From: Cerrena zonata
Lineage: Eukaryota; Basidiomycota; Agaricomycetes; Polyporales; Cerrenaceae
Assembly (NCBI GenBank): GCA_038087015.1
Contig: JASBNA010000001.1
Coordinates: 806,001 to 870,000, forward strand
DNA length: 64,000 nucleotides
Reading direction: 5' to 3'
Part shown: one piece after another, positions 40,047 to 51,599 of the stretch
How positions within the stretch are numbered: position 1 is the stretch's first letter
Layout: the number at the start of each line of letters is the position of its first letter
Translations under genes and position numbers: made by a program
The notes under the pieces: generated by a model
Database searches by the model: none
What the model saw: the letters and a program-made list of their open reading frames with translations, nothing else
What the model was told of the DNA's origin: nothing

Positions 40047-41412
40047 TCATGACCCGAGCCCAAAGATCCTGACCGCATTCCCACCTCTCACATTCTCCTT
40101 CTCAACCTCACCCCATCCTTCAACACTCTCAATCGCCTCCAAATTCTCAGTCACACTCTTCCACTTGTCCGTCTCCTTTAAAGGAGGGAAGAACGGATGA
40201 TCAGTCCCGAACAACATCCTCGAACTGCCCACCACTTTCTTCGTGCCACTCGAGAAACCATCTGCGTCTGATCCGTATTTGAACACAGAGCGTCCGATGA
40301 CGTCACTAACGAACCCCAGTTCTTCAGGACCGTATGCGACGGCGTCGAAGTAGAGTTTACCGAGGTAGTAGCGGGCGTCGTGTTTGAGACGGGATGCGAC
40401 GACGGGGTCGTGGTCGATGCATGAGGCAAGACGGGAGGAAAGTTGAGGGAGGGCTCCGCCTGAGTGGGCGAGGAGGATTCGGAGAGTTGGGTGGCGGTCG
40501 AAAACACCCGAGAGAATCAGACGGGTAGTTGCCTGTAGGAAATGACATGGTCAAGCATGTTGGTGAGTGCAGAAATAATGCGCATGGCTTACCGTTGTAG
40601 TCTCGAATGTGAAGCCAAGAGCGAGGGGAAGAACGTGTCCGTTATCTTTTGCTCCCCAAGCACTACTATCGACACCGTAATGCGGGTGGAGGAAGACGAC
40701 CAATCCGGCTTTCGCTATTGCTTCCCAAACGGGCTCCAAAGCCTCATCATCCAATCCATTACCGATACCCCTGGTACCCATAATGATACCCCGAAGATGG
40801 GGCAATTTGCTGATTTGGTCGACTATCTCGAGAAGAGAATTTATAGAAACTTCAGGCACAAGAGGAAGGAGACCAAAGCCATATAGTCTTTTGAGAGTGT
40901 CACTGGAAGATAGGGATGGGGAAGTTGAACAGTATGATTCAAGATCTTCATTGAGTTCTCCGGCAAGTTGGTGTGCTGTTGATGCAGGTAGGAAATCGAG
41001 CCACGGGTTCGCGGAGCTTTTATGAAAGCCCCACAATTTCCAAACTTAGTTTACTCAAATAACGAAATGAAGCAAATTGGATAAACGCACCTCACAATGG
41101 AGACATTGATACCATGTCTATCCATAAATTTTAGCTTCTCATCTCTATCCCAGTACTATGCACTACACTTCAGAACTTCAACTCGTCTACGGAGATAAGA
41201 AACACTATCAAGTGTAGGTTACTTACCTGAGCACCAATAGGTCTTCCTCCGCTTGGTTCGTCGTCAAGAATGAGAAGACGTTCCTCTTTTGTGCCAGTAG
41301 GTGTGGTTCTAGTGAATATACGTGGTGCTGCGCTGCGAGAGCGTAGGAAAGATGCGTATCTCGGGAGATAGACATGGGTGTGTATGTCAACCAGAAGTCT
41401 TTGGGCAGCCAT
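40047..41412 (-). CDS. ACMSD-family amidohydrolase / decarboxylase
   Basis: Metal-dependent hydrolase of the amidohydrolase-2 group. The start MAAQRLLVDIHTHVYLPRY gives the H-x-H metal ligand pair. Further ligands appear in VVFLHPHYGVD and in the final RMLFGTDHPFFPP, where the Asp is the usual catalytic/metal residue. Between them is GIIMGTRGIGNGLDDE and a block GHVLPLALGFTFETTT joined across an intron to RLILSGVFDRHPTLRILLAH. It ends VRIFGLGS at TGA 40047-40049. Relatives include aminocarboxymuconate-semialdehyde decarboxylase, gamma-resorcylate decarboxylase and fungal iso-orotate (uracil-5-carboxylate) decarboxylase. I cannot separate these by eye. Four exons. Its start is 255 bases from the divergent gene at 41668. 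Confidence 0.75.
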
Positions 41413-41667
41413 TTCAAATTTCCAGAGTCAAAAGTATCAGGGCCTTTCCCGACTCGCTTTCTCAGTTAACCAGAAACAACACGGAGTGGTGGTGGGTTGA
41501 ATGACAGTCTCAGTTTACTTTATTTGATCGACAATCCCCGAGTTCCAAATTCGGTTACTATGATCGTGGTCGGTAAGATTATTTCGTGGGTGTTGCCCTA
41601 TCCTCTTTGACAGTTGCTACAGCTTTACCGCCATTGGGTCTCTTTGTTCCCATCCTAAACCACCACC

Positions 41668-43828
41668 ATGTCTGAGGGGAATGGCTCTGATGCTAGTTCC
41701 TCGAAGGGGTCCTCCGAACGCAGTGACTACCGTTCCGACACCGACTCAGCGCGATCGGCGGGCTCTCTCAACCCCGATCTCGTATTTCCCGAACTGGTGA
41801 CTATTGCTCAGCAGGTATGTTTCTCCTTCCGCATTGATACTGAACCTGGACTCATATCGACGTGTCATTCAGTTCGAAGAATTTCATACTGTTGTCTCTG
41901 AACAATTACACTCGCTTTCTGAAAGAATTGAAGCGTTCAGCACTGGCGTTGTAAATGATCGGAACCGTATAGTCGCGTTGGAACACCAGGAAGCCATACA
42001 CAACCGTCGACTTGAAGACCTTGTGGCCCAACGCGACGTAGATCGTGCACATATTGAAAACCTTGAGAACGCCATTAAAGCATTGAAATCCGAATTCGAA
42101 TTCATGCGACTCAGGCCACCCGCATCAACCGCCGTATGTGTTTAAATATGCACTATTGACCCAACTTCTTGTAAACCGTTTCCCAGGCACGAACTACAGC
42201 ACTCGCAGATCTTTCGGCGTCAGCTTCGTCTTCTCGGACTCTCGTTGAGTCTGATGTTGATCATTCAGATGTCGATGTCACCCCGAAAGGGAAGGGGAAG
42301 GGGAAACAGAGAGTCTTCGAACGCTCGTCGAAGTCAGCATCTGGTCGCCCTTCCCGATCTTCTGTAGCTAAGCTCAAGGAGGGCGAAACAGAGTCGGCTG
42401 CAAGACGTAGCGTTCAAGCATCGTCTAGTGCTCCGTTACCATTTGCGAGACCACCAACAGAAGCGTCCTCGCGATCTTCCAGTCCTACCATCAAACCGCC
42501 GAAGAAGCAAACTGTAGAGACTGAACGCGACGAGGATGTTACTCCGAAAAAACCTGCACCAGTGGTTAAACGAGAAAGAACAATGTCTTGGGTGGAAACG
42601 CACGGCTCCGGCTCTGACGCGACGTCATCTACTGGTACCTCTGGTAGTCACCATAGATCTCAGCCAACACGGGAATCCAGTTCTTCCCGAACTGATCCAT
42701 TTTCTGTAATTGCTAATGTTACTGATGAGGACGAAGAGGCTCAAATCAGTATTCTTACAAATGCTCTTGATCTCAACCCCGAACATTTCACCCATACGAG
42801 TGCCTCTCCGGAACCAAACGAGAGTGGACAAGAAGAACCACCACCACCTTCAGACTCAGACTCTAGCTCCAGCAGCGATGAGTTCCAGGATGCAGACGAT
42901 ACTGAGGACACTGAGGACACAGTGCTCAACGACGCTGATTATTCAGAGTACCACTACGCAGGTGTACGCAAGCCTCCGAAAGCGTCACCTGTATCCATAG
43001 GTCCATTGAGGTTCGAGAAGATGATGAGAAGATTGCATTTTCCGCCGGAGGTATTTGTGAGTTAATTCTGTAGTTCTAGACAGAGTATGGTACTAGTCTA
43101 ATATATGTATTTCTTAAGACCTGGTTAAAAGAGTTAGTTGGGTGTTTTCAACCTTCTTATTCGTTTCTGTGTGACTAACGGAATGGACCTTTCGTAGAAC
43201 GACTGCTTCCAAAGAACCTCAATTACACGTATTCTTTTGTGAAGACTTTGCTTTCCTCTACAACCCCTTTGCTCTAGAAAAGCAGAAATATGATTCCCCG
43301 CCAGCCGCAGTCACAGACCCGACGTCTCTTATTACTGGGTGGGGTTCGTTCGCGAAGATGGAAGAAACAGGGCCGTATATCGAAAACCACGTACCTCTTG
43401 AGGGTCAGGTATACCACACGTTCGCGTTATACAAAACCAAGGTTTGTTGCGTCAGAACAGGCTTGTACAACGCTTATAAACTCAATTGAACAGAGGGCGT
43501 GGTGGTACCTCGGGTCAATGAAATGGACAGTTAGCATGTTTAGAACTGACTGGTCCCAAGTTCCGGAGGAGGTACGTAGTCCCTCGAGTATCTGTAGACA
43601 AGGTGAAGACGGACCCACTCATTCTATCGCCAGGATAAACCTCGCATTTGCCGAGAGCTTTCAAGTTCTTGGAACGGAGGCATGAAGTCTCCTCGGATCC
43701 GGAAGCACTTTGAGAATAAACAATTCGACCAATATTGCATCAAAGCTCAGTCGAGAGGCAGACTGCAAGGATGTTTCTATGGATTTCGCAAAGAACCGAT
43801 TACGGCATATCAAACCGGATCGTGTTGA
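41668..43828 (+). CDS. Basidiomycete protein of unknown function: coiled coil, Ser-rich middle, conserved C-terminus
   Basis: I do not recognise a named domain with confidence. The start MSEGNGSDASSSKGSSERSD is serine-rich, then a heptad-like helix (FHTVVSEQLHSLSERIEAF, then LEDLVAQRDVDRAHIENLE) suggests a coiled coil. A long disordered stretch rich in Ser, Pro, Lys and Glu follows, with basic KGKGKGKQR and acidic runs. The C-terminal part is different: FEKMMRRLHFPPEVF joins NDCFQRTSITRILLCEDFAF, then WGSFAKMEETGPYIENHVPL, ALYKTK and WWYLGSMKWTV, which read like a folded domain. The final exon ends KEPITAYQTGSC at TGA 43826-43828. Six exons, clean joins. The layout suggests a DNA- or chromatin-associated scaffold, which is only a guess. 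Confidence 0.75.
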
Positions 43829-43958
43829 CATTTGGCATTGAGATGTAGATCGTCGCAATAATTTGTTTACCGTAGTACAGTACTAGGAGTCAAAGGATAT
43901 TGGATATTGTAATTCGGATTTGGAAACTGGGTTCACTGTACCACAATGCATTGTATTC

Positions 43959-45272
43959 TTATTCTCCTTTAAATATAGGTTTCCGTTTCTCTTTGAAAGC
44001 GTTAAGAGCCTCCACGCGATCTGAGGTCTTCAGTAAAGGCTCGTATGCGGCTCGTTCGAAATCCAGACCTTGCAGTTTATCAGTCAATATGTTCGATTAT
44101 TGTGAAGGAGGGTGGTCATACCGGATTCTAAGGCAAGCTCGGGTGCACGCGAAATTGCTTGTTTGGCAGCGCGCAAGGCTAATGGTGCTAATAGTGTAGA
44201 CTTTCGTTAATAATCTGCCTACAGACGAATATGCCAGAGAGACTGTACCATTTACAGCGATTTCCTCTGCTAACTCCATAGCGCGGTCTACAGCTGACGT
44301 CTCAGGTCCAGAAACGTAATCAACTACGCCTGTTTTACGCAGATTTAATTATCACGGGCAACCATAACCAGGAGGGACAGATGGACAAACCATAGTCTAA
44401 CGCGTCTTGTGCTGTCAGTGCACGGCCAGTAAATATCAAGTTCTTCGCTTTCGAGAGACCGAGTAAACGAGTAAGTCTCTGTGTGCCTCCTGCACCAGGA
44501 ATGATGCCAAGTTTAGTCTCCGGAAGACCAATCTTCGTTACACTGTGTCCTATTCACATACAAACATTAACACCTAACGCGTTTTTAGTACAGTCGATAA
44601 TACTAGAAACTCACCAGCAACCCTCAAATCACACGCCAGCCCCAATTCCAACCCACCACCGAGTGCAGGTCCATCAATAGCAGCAATAGTAGGCATAGGT
44701 AACGCCTCAAGCTTCCCAAGAGCTCCTCGAAGGTCGAGGAGGAATTTATCCACTTGCGGTTGTGTCATGGTACGTCGTTCGGCGAGATCTGCTCCTGCAC
44801 AGAATGACCCTGGGGTAGAGGATCGTATTATGAGGACGCGGGTCCTGTTGTTGCGTGTTAGTGTAGGGTCGACATGCGAAGAGGTTGCAGGAAGGCATAC
44901 GATTTGTCGAATTGGACTGTGTCTAGACATTCCGTGAATTCCTACAATATTACACAAATCTCAGCCCTTGTATGAAGCGGAAACGTATATGAATCACCGT
45001 GTACACACCTCCAGTAATCTCAAAGAAATAGCATTTTTAGCCTTCGGCCTATTCAACGACAAGAACGAGATCCCCGGCTTCGGTTGTTCGAGGTAGACTT
45101 CAGCAACCCCTTTAACAGTAGAAATAGATGCAGTCTGTATTAGTCTACGAGCAACAGCCGGAGGTTTAGTTACACTCCGTCGTAGGGGTGATGTAACGAG
45201 AGAGGTGCGCGTGGGCGCGAGTTGTATAGAAACGATATTTCGTCGAAGGGTCATTGTCATCATTGTAGACAT
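43959..45272 (-). CDS. Mitochondrial enoyl-CoA hydratase/isomerase-family protein (AUH/ECHDC2-like)
   Basis: Crotonase-fold enzyme of fatty-acid or branched-chain amino-acid breakdown. The start [20 protein letters not shown] and the Arg/Ser-rich segment after it look like a mitochondrial presequence. The oxyanion-hole motifs are [12 protein letters not shown] and [19 protein letters not shown]. The two catalytic glutamates expected for hydratases are present in [11 protein letters not shown] and in [19 protein letters not shown]. The end reads [19 protein letters not shown] at TAA 43959-43961, the usual family C-terminus. About seven exons. It converges with the gene at 41668-43828 (130 bases between stops). 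AUH-type 3-methylglutaconyl-CoA hydratase is the best guess; a plain enoyl-CoA hydratase is possible. Confidence 0.85.
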
Positions 45273-46097
45273 CCTGTGAGGCCAATATTATGTGTATTTA
45301 GGCTTCAGAGGGAGAGGGTCTAGATAAAGCTATTATCCTTGGCCTTAGGTACGTCAAGGAGAGAAAGAAGGTTAAATGGATGAATCCTGTGCATGTCGTA
45401 AGACGAGAACGGATCTTGGTCGCATGAGGTCATGGGAGACTTTGGCGAGAAGGCACTCGGGTGTCGATCACTGACAAGAGCACCGCTTGGCCATTTACAT
45501 AGTACACCGCATACTTCACCATGAATACCGAGGATCTCATTTACATCACACTGATAAGAAGCCGATTACAACTGCTATATATCTTCTGCTCAGCGAAGAG
45601 GTCCGGAAACACAAAAGATATACAATGAACAAACAGTCATGACCAGGACTAGTATTTTCCTACTAAAACACACACCCAGGAAACACACAAACAACATCAC
45701 AACGCACAATATGAAGTAATGCTCATGTCATGTCCCGTCCCAAAGAAAAAAGAGTGACACAAGGAAGACCCATATTGTGTTTGGAATATCGAAGATGAAT
45801 GGGAACAGAGTCTAGAACAAATGAGGTAAAAGAGACAGAAATGTCAGAAGGATGAGTGGATGGGCCAATAATACACAAAAATAACACACAACCGAAAACC
45901 GAAACAGTCAAAGAAGTAACAGGCCCGATAGGACCTAGGGGTATATGTGATTGTCATGGAAGAAAATAGGGCTCACGGGGCTCGACTGTCGCGCCTGCAT
46001 CCTAGTAGCAAGACGCAGGTGACCGACCTTCAGTCACCCCACACCATTACAGCACGGAACGTTTTTGTTGGAACGTTTGGAAGAGTTTTGAAGACTT
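45273..46097. other. Intergenic region upstream of the enoyl-CoA hydratase
   Basis: 825 bases containing the enoyl-CoA hydratase promoter and the 3' UTR of the membrane protein gene. It is AT-rich around 45,550-45,900. Short open frames show no supported protein. Confidence 0.5.
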
Positions 46098-47427
46098 TCA
46101 TCGTGCTTGACCCATTCCACCGTACGCATCGTCGTACGAGGGATTCGTGGATGATCCACCTACGGGTGGTGCGGCTGCACGCCTAGTAGTATTGCTAGGG
46201 TCAGCAAAAGGGTGAGATCCCGGAGAAGTCCTGGCTTGATCGTCGTAATACTGGTTTGCTCCTGTACCAGCATTGTTGTAGTTATATTCTCCTCCATACG
46301 CCCCTTGGCTCTGAGATTGGTCTACGCCATACTGATATTGACCTTGTTGAGCGGCGGCCGCGGCGTAGGCAGTACCTGGAGGGTATTCCACGCCGTACTG
46401 CTGAGGGTTCTCATACTCATAGATCTCGTTATTCGGAGAGGGCGTAGTACCATAGTGAATGTTGCGATCGGGATATGAATCGGGGGATGCGTGGGTTACG
46501 ACATCAACAGAGTCTTGACCCATCCCGCCGAAATCGTGACTGTTGTCGTTCTGGACTTGGGGCTCAGGATCGCGATATTTCTCGAAGTATACTTCGTCCT
46601 CCTCGTCTTGACGGCGAGCACGTCGGCGCATGAAGAGTGTAACTACCGCAATGAGGATAGCGAGACCGACCAGGCCAACGATAGTGAAAACAGGCGGCGA
46701 CAGGCTCCCTTGTTGTCGAAGAAGCTGTGAAGGGAAGCGAGTAAGACATGAGGACAAATAATGAATATTGCGAATAGACGTACCCTCCCTTCGATGATGC
46801 CCCAGACAGGGCACCGGTTACTTGAGGGAGGTCATCACTGGCTGTAACACTGCGTGTGTTGGTGATGCTCTTGAACGAGGCAGTGGTTGAAACAGTTGCG
46901 GTTGTCTTGACAGAAGCAGTGAGAGTCGAAGAGCTGGAGGAGCTGACCCTCGAGGAGGAGGAAGAGGAGCTGATCGAAGATGAAAAACTGTTTCACATTG
47001 TCAGTTTCACGTGAAGCGGCGTGATGTTGGTTGCATACCTGGAAGCCAAAGAAGAGGAACTCGACGAAGAAGAAGAGCTGCTAGTGCTCGTCTCAGTAGA
47101 CGAGGGGGTAGGGGTAGCAGAAGATGAAGAACTCGTAGAGGTCGAAGTTGGCGTGAAAGTTGAAGTCGAAGTCGAAGTCGAGGTTGAGGTTGGCGCGGCG
47201 GGCTCGTCAGTTGCTTGAGAGGTCGGTGAAGCAACAGGAGTTGTGGAGGGGGTAACGACAGGGGGAGTCGAAGACGAAGTGGGGATTTCTACAGGACTTG
47301 TGGGGATAAGTTCGGTGGTGGAAGCGGGGGAGGCTTGGGCATTCGCCAAAGTAAAAGAATGTGATGTTAGGACGACAAGAGAAAAGAACGTAAGGATGCG
47401 AGCCGCGGACGCCGAGCAGCAGCGCAT
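46098..47427 (-). CDS. Mid2-like single-pass membrane protein with Ser/Thr-rich ectodomain
   Basis: Likely cell-wall stress sensor or related surface protein. The start MRCCSASAARILTFFSLVVL is a signal peptide. The ectodomain is a Ser/Thr/Pro-rich mucin-like stretch (PTSTSTSTSTSTFTPTS and a run of serines), which would be O-mannosylated. One transmembrane helix follows (VFTIVGLVGLAILIAVVTLF), then the stop-transfer RRRARR and a cytoplasmic tail rich in Tyr, Gln and Gly ending YDDAYGGMGQAR at TGA 46098-46100. Three exons. For the second intron two donors are possible: CAA|GTAACC keeps the frame, while the later GG|GTACGT would not. No WSC domain is present, which separates it from Wsc sensors. 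Its targets cannot be read from sequence. Confidence 0.75.
47154..47192. repeat. Imperfect GTCGAA / GTTGAG tandem repeat
   Basis: On the plus strand GTCGAAGTCGAAGTCGAGGT units repeat; they encode a Ser-Thr run in the minus-strand membrane protein. It is a coding low-complexity repeat, likely to vary in length. Confidence 0.5.
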
Positions 47428-47913
47428 GATTGGCTTTGAGGACGGGTTTTAGAAAGGCGTCGACGTCGTGGATGATTGTGAGGAGGAGGAAGGGGAGGGC
47501 GGGGGAAGAGGAGGTGGAGAGTAAGGAACGGTTGGAAGCGTCCGAGCAGGCCAAGCGACGCCAAATCATCCCACCCGGGAAACAGCGTCGGCCCAATCTG
47601 GATCCTGCCACCGCTGTCTCAGAACCGTCATCCGCGTGCTCATCCTACGCTTCATCTCTTCCCCATCTGCATCTGCACCTCACACTCTAACTGCGCTGAC
47701 GACACAGCACTCACCACCAATTGGAATTTGGCACATTCTGTCTCGCTGTCCATGGCACTCGGCGTCCTCATTTCATGAAAGGCAACCATGGTTACCGGTA
47801 TTTAGAGGGAAATAGACCATCTATATAAAAACACCGTACAGTCCGAGTCCGTCATAACCACAAGTAAATGGTATAAACACACATCCAAAGCAACATAACA
47901 AATACACAACAGC
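47428..47913. promoter_or_regulatory. Promoter of the Mid2-like gene and 3' end of SEC10
   Basis: 486 bases between the Mid2-like start and the SEC10 stop. The part next to the start codon is purine-rich on the plus strand, so it is pyrimidine-rich on the gene's own strand, like the ARF1 and GPI-protein leaders. No coding feature is supported. Confidence 0.45.
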
Positions 47914-50900
47914 CTACGCTCCACCGAATCGAGTCGACATTGACAACGATGTGAATCCCCCGGGCAAACTGGGCATACTGACAGGAAGCTGGTCTCTCAA
48001 AGGTTCCAGGTCCTTCATCATCATACTCAATCTCCCCATCCCGAACCGGTCTCTCAGGCCCTTACCCGTACCTTCCCCAACATCATCTGTATTGTCGTTG
48101 AACCCCTTCTCCGCTTGTCCCCAATCGCTTCGCTGAGCCAGATACGGTCGTAGTAATGTTGCGTCAATACGCCCGAGATAACCTTCCGTAATATATGATT
48201 TGAGGATATCCGGCCTGACGAGGAATACGTTGCCAAGTTGTCGGAGAAATTCGAACCGTTCAAGCAAAGAGGGGATTTTAAATGTCGCAATAATATCTTG
48301 ATATGATTTGAGATCCCTGAAAGAGACCACGGTTAGATCAATGATCAAAGTTAGGCGTGGCAAGGTACCAACTTGGCGAGCATCAATCCGCCGGTTGCGC
48401 TCACAGGGAACTTCTTCAAGTGATCAAGCAGGAGGCTGGAGAAAGTATCAGCATAAATGAGAATGAACGCATCAAGTGAAGCGATATTTCACGTACCTGT
48501 GGAATGCAACACCGATTTCCGTGAGGAAACTCTCCAAGTTCTTACCGCTGAGCGACTCTCTCGCTGCATCTCGAACCTTTTCCAAGCCCTCGCAGCATGC
48601 AGTACAAGGTTCAGTATTGACTCTCGCAAAGGAAAGGTCGTCGTTTCTCGGCTTGAAGTCCGTCCTCTTCTGCTTGGTGAGCTGCAACGTCAGCCAAGCG
48701 ATGATTGCTAGGGATACCCCGTTATTAGTCCTCCCATATTTAAACCGTCAGAAAGTGAAAAGAGAACTTACAATCGGTCATTCTCTGCATGATCTGATTC
48801 GCAGCACCTTCTATTCTGCTAACAGTCTGATTATTGAAAACAACCATCTCTCGACGGATGGTCACAGAGGAGCTCGCGAGAGGTAGCAGAGCCATGTTCA
48901 CGTATTGTTGCCAAAGGTGGCATACAAGATCAACTTCGTGAAGGATGACCAGAGGTTGGAACGTAGGTTCTAGCTTGGGGTCATATGCTTCGAGTCTTGT
49001 GCTTACTCTATAAGTGCACACTTCAGCGTCACTTTCAGGGGTAATACGATCTGACTTACGTCTCGAGAGCAATCTCGACATAAGCATTACCTAGAGCGGC
49101 AGCAAGGACTCGGATAAGAGAAAAGGCATGTTTAGGCCTGGAAAATGACAATGTTCAGTATATAACCAAATGAATAACTTCAACGGAAACCACTTACACA
49201 TCATTAGGAGGACTCAATTCAACACACCTCCCAATGGCTTCAGCATGCCATTTCAACATTGTTTCAGCAACATGAATATTCAGCTGTCCATCTTCGTCTC
49301 TCAGTGGTTCCTCCTCCTCTTTGGGAGGTGGGGCACTGATACCACCATATCGCAGAATAGCTGCAGCGGCTTGCGCAGAAGTGGAAGAAGTACCAGAGCC
49401 CGAAGTATTTTGAGCTGCCGCGCTGAGTTGGTTAACCATACGGTCGAAGAGTGATGATTTCCCAGCTTTTTGGCTGCGTTCCTATTAGCGAAATGATCCG
49501 AGCATGAGTAATGTGTGAATAGGAGAATACAGAAATGCGAGACTTACATGGTACCGCGTAAAGTTCGTCAAAAAGCTCGCATACAGCTCCGACAAACTCT
49601 TACTTTCCTTCTCCAAATACCTCTGACCCTCAACATACGGCACAAACAGCTCCTCCATAGCCGTCTCCAACATCGCACTTATCGATGCAGCAGTCGCCGT
49701 CGCAGGGACCGCCGAGGAAGTGCTAAACCTCTTAAATGACTCATTGCCTTCAACAGGAGATCTGGGCATCGTGGAGGGAAGTTCGTAGGTCTTGAGATCT
49801 TCAACGAGGGTGGATGTTTCGTGATGGATCATTTGGAGAATGCGGAGGAAAGAGAGGTCGGAGATGGAGGTTGCGGTGTTTATGAGTTGTTCCATGTGTT
49901 GTTGGATCTGAAGTACATAATAATATGAGTTTCATGAAGCTAGTGTGAAGTAAAGGGCAATGTAGGCCTCACCGATTGTGCAAAGACACGTTGGAGGAAT
50001 ACCTGCATGACGACGGGTGGGTTGGGGAAGACGGCTTGGACGATTTGGGCTTCTTGTCCGACTGTTGTCCGGATTTCTTGGAAGAGTTCAGATAGACCGG
50101 GTTCGGTGGTAGGCGGTCTACAGTCTGGATCTGGTATCGAGTCCCAACTACACAAATATAATTAGACGTTGATATAAAATTACAAGAAGGCAGTATATTG
50201 AGAAGCGTACATTTCGTTGTTGTCTGGATTACTGCTTTCTCGAACACGATTGATGAAGAAATCGTGTTGATTGACGTAAACTTGGACACAGGATGCCCCA
50301 CCGTTGAATTCCAGAAGTACTTGTGCACAATGCTATCAGCACACGACAGTGGCTTGTGTCAGTGATTGCACGAGACCAGAAACATGAACACGTACATGCA
50401 TCATCTTGGGGTCGCCCTTCCTGTACGCACGGTCAAATAGATGTAGCATGTCCTTCTCGAACTTCTCGCAATACTTGTCAATGATGTCTCTCGTCTTTCA
50501 GGTAGTTAGCGTGTATTTTCCCGTTATACGCAGGTATGAGACATACCTTCTCAGCAGTGGGTAAATCCACTTCCTTCGCGACAGTGTTCAGCCGTCGCAA
50601 AAGAACAGCAAGTCGTTTCCTCCCTTCCCTTCCCTCTTTCTTCATAGCATCAAGTCGTGTGGTATCATCGCGAGAGAATTGGTTATAGAAGTCGATGAGG
50701 TCGTATGCTGCTTGAGCACGTTGTCGTTGTTGATGAACGGATTCGAGTTGTTCACCTAATGTCATAGATTGTTTAGGGTACTCGTACTTTGAACTGCAAG
50801 GGGTGGTATTACATACCTACTCGAATTGCTGTTCGTCCGACTTCGTTCATCCTACTCTCCATTCCACCAAATGAACTTCCAACGGACTTTTATATTTCAA

Positions 50901-51357
50901 TTATTAGGGTACCGTTTGCAACTAGATATAAGTAATTGACGTACATCGAATTGTTTATTCAGATCTGCCATCTTCTTGGAGTACTCGCGTTCGGCAACCC
51001 GAACACTCTTCTCCATCTGCTCGGTTTTACCTTGGACATCCTTCCTAACAGCTATAAGTCGATCAACAGCAGCTTCAAATGTCCTGATAAACGGTTTAGG
51101 GTCAAAGGCTACGAGTGCAATATTTAGTTTAACTATATGAGTACGACGACTGATAATGCGAAGACACACGTCCGGCATGAGCTTTAGAGTCAGCAATGAG
51201 TTTCTCAGAGACGGCTCCGACAAAGTCTTTAACATCGAATTTGCCCTATAAACCACATGAGGTTGACAATACATATGTAGGGGATGTGATTTACCTCGAA
51301 CGCTTCCAAGCGTAAATGCTGCTCGACTGCGGGGTCTAATGTCTCGCCTGGGTACAT
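47914..51357 (-). CDS. SEC10: Exocyst complex subunit Sec10
   Basis: Exocyst subunit linking Sec15 to the rest of the vesicle-tethering complex. The start MYPGETLDPAVEQHLRLEAF (51355-51357) is followed by GKFDVKDFVGAVSEKLI. The N-terminal coiled coil reads LIAVRKDVQGKTEQMEKSVR and YSKKMADLNKQFD, joined across an intron to SVGSSFGGMESRMNEVGRTA. The conserved AYDLIDFYNQFSRDDTT and a series of helical repeats follow; a Ser/Ala-rich loop lies near 49,400. The C-terminal bundle contains SYQDIIATFKIPSLLERFEF and FLVRPDILKSYITEGYLGRI, ending MSTRFGGA at TAG 47914-47916. About 12 exons. It starts 242 bases from the divergent RIX1 gene. Confidence 0.9.
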
Positions 51358-51599
51358 GATTTCAAGGGAGTCTCAGGCACATATATTGATGTGTGAGGAC
51401 TGCTCAACCAGTGCCCTCGCGTCAGGGTGTGACGACTGCAAAGACGAGGCACAACGATGTCTGGGGAAGAATAGAGAGGTCGAGTTGAGCACCGCAATCA
51501 TTGTAACGACGCGCTCCCACGTGTGATGATCGAGGATCTCAGATCCGAATTTACAAGTTTCCTGGGCTCGGAAATATCAAGCATCTCAATTCAACTATC

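Noticed and set aside
47021..47218. Plus-strand frame rich in Glu and Val
   Set aside because: It is the antisense shadow of the Ser/Thr-rich ectodomain of the minus-strand membrane protein.
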